From assembly GCF_000341735.1 (NCBI RefSeq), contig NZ_KB455575.1, positions 190,582 through 254,581 of the forward strand: 64,000 nt of DNA, in the 5' to 3' direction. This document shows positions 63,584-64,000 of the stretch, in pieces; positions within the stretch are counted from its first letter, which is position 1; each line of letters starts with the position of its first letter. This DNA comes from Methylotuvimicrobium buryatense 5G. GTDB lineage: Bacteria > Pseudomonadota > Gammaproteobacteria > Methylococcales > Methylomonadaceae. Position numbers and translations under genes: made by a program. Under the pieces are notes generated by a model. The model did not search any database. It was not told where the DNA came from and worked only from the letters and a program-made list of their open reading frames with translations.

Positions 63584-64000
63584 ATGAAAAAGCCGAATAT
63601 CAACCACAGAAGACCGCAACCCCGACAGAAAAAGGAAGTTCGACGAAAAGTTGTTTCCGGTAAGCTAAGTGTTATGCTGCAGGCTTACCTGGATATTCAT
63701 GCGCAAGCCTTGTTTTCCAGTCTAGGCCGATTGGCGCGCGCGCCGGTGACATCGCTGATGACCGTCAGCGTATTATCCATTGCAATTTCGTTGGCTGCCG
63801 GATTTTATCTGTTGGTCGCCAATATTCAACAATTAACCGGCGGGCTCGAAGATAGCAATCAAATTTCGTTGTTTTTAAAAGATCAAGTCACCGATGATGC
63901 CGGCGTAAAGTTAGCCGAGAAAATTAAAACATTCGTTCATGTACAGGATGCCAAGGTCATTACGAAAAACCAAGGGCTCGCCGAATTTCGCGAATATAGC
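63584..64000 (+). CDS. ftsX: Cell division protein FtsX (3' end outside window)
   Basis: First 139 codons. Basic cytoplasmic start (MKKPNINHRRPQPRQKKEVR), membrane helix 'SVLSIAISLAAGFYLLVANI' around residue 65-85, then the start of the periplasmic loop with 'DSNQISLFLKDQVTDDAGV'-type text. It begins 3 bp after the ftsE stop and is cut by the window end. Confidence 0.92.
   Translation, partial: MKKPNINHRRPQPRQKKEVRRKVVSGKLSVMLQAYLDIHAQALFSSLGRLARAPVTSLMTVSVLSIAISLAAGFYLLVANIQQLTGGLEDSNQISLFLKDQVTDDAGVKLAEKIKTFVHVQDAKVITKNQGLAEFREYS

Overview
The window looks like chromosome of a gammaproteobacterial (type I) methanotroph or close relative. The pointers are a formaldehyde-activating enzyme gene (fae), a bacteriohemerythrin very like the one known from Methylococcus, an aa3/caa3 oxidase cluster, gammaproteobacterial gene orders (serC-pheA-hisC-tyrA-aroA-cmk-rpsA-ihfB; suhB-trmJ-cysE-iscR; bioBFHCD; ftsY-ftsE-ftsX) and many small dispersed repeats. 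No rRNA, tRNA or CRISPR array was seen.

Layout. 1-8.0 kb: the aromatic/serine 'supraoperon' ending in rpsA and ihfB, then lapA. 8.4-11.3 kb: Fur-boxed feoABC iron uptake. 11.5-24.7 kb: a solitary HerA-like ATPase, a SprA-type protein, fae, an unknown two-gene operon, a RelE-like/UvrD/ankyrin helicase carrying a frameshift, a giant AsmA/DUF748-type protein and motA. 25.5-27.7 kb: an SPFH/NfeD pair. 27.7-28.7 kb: a nest of small repeats. 28.7-33.6 kb: suhB, trmJ, cysE, iscR, iscS and iscA (no iscU). 33.9-39.2 kb: a flavoprotein, mgtE, a PhoB-boxed OprP/O-like porin and a PA3496-like gene. 39.2-47.5 kb: an accessory stretch with a group II intron remnant, a Sel1/J-domain/ATPase cluster, a TM-GAF-like protein plus a 51-aa partner, a TcmP/PF07505 pair and a MazF-type toxin-antitoxin. 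48-53.1 kb: comF and the biotin operon. 53.3-64 kb: hemerythrin, the cytochrome oxidase operon and its assembly genes, then a gene joining a CtaA-like membrane domain to FtsY, followed by ftsE and ftsX.

The most unusual items are these. (1) One ORF encodes an eight-helix CtaA-like protein fused to a complete FtsY NG domain, and the CtaA part has lost both histidines of its N-terminal half. (2) A family of about 160-bp elements with TATACC ends and a related class share a core; one 214-bp member has a recognisable filled/empty site pair inside this window. (3) A 160-bp repeat next to the hemerythrin gene is bracketed by a 76-bp duplication of the gene's 3' end. (4) Heptanucleotide tandem arrays occur in several intergenic regions. 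(5) A helicase carries a frameshift at an A8 tract. Functions are inferred from recognisable motifs and neighbourhood only; no database search was possible.
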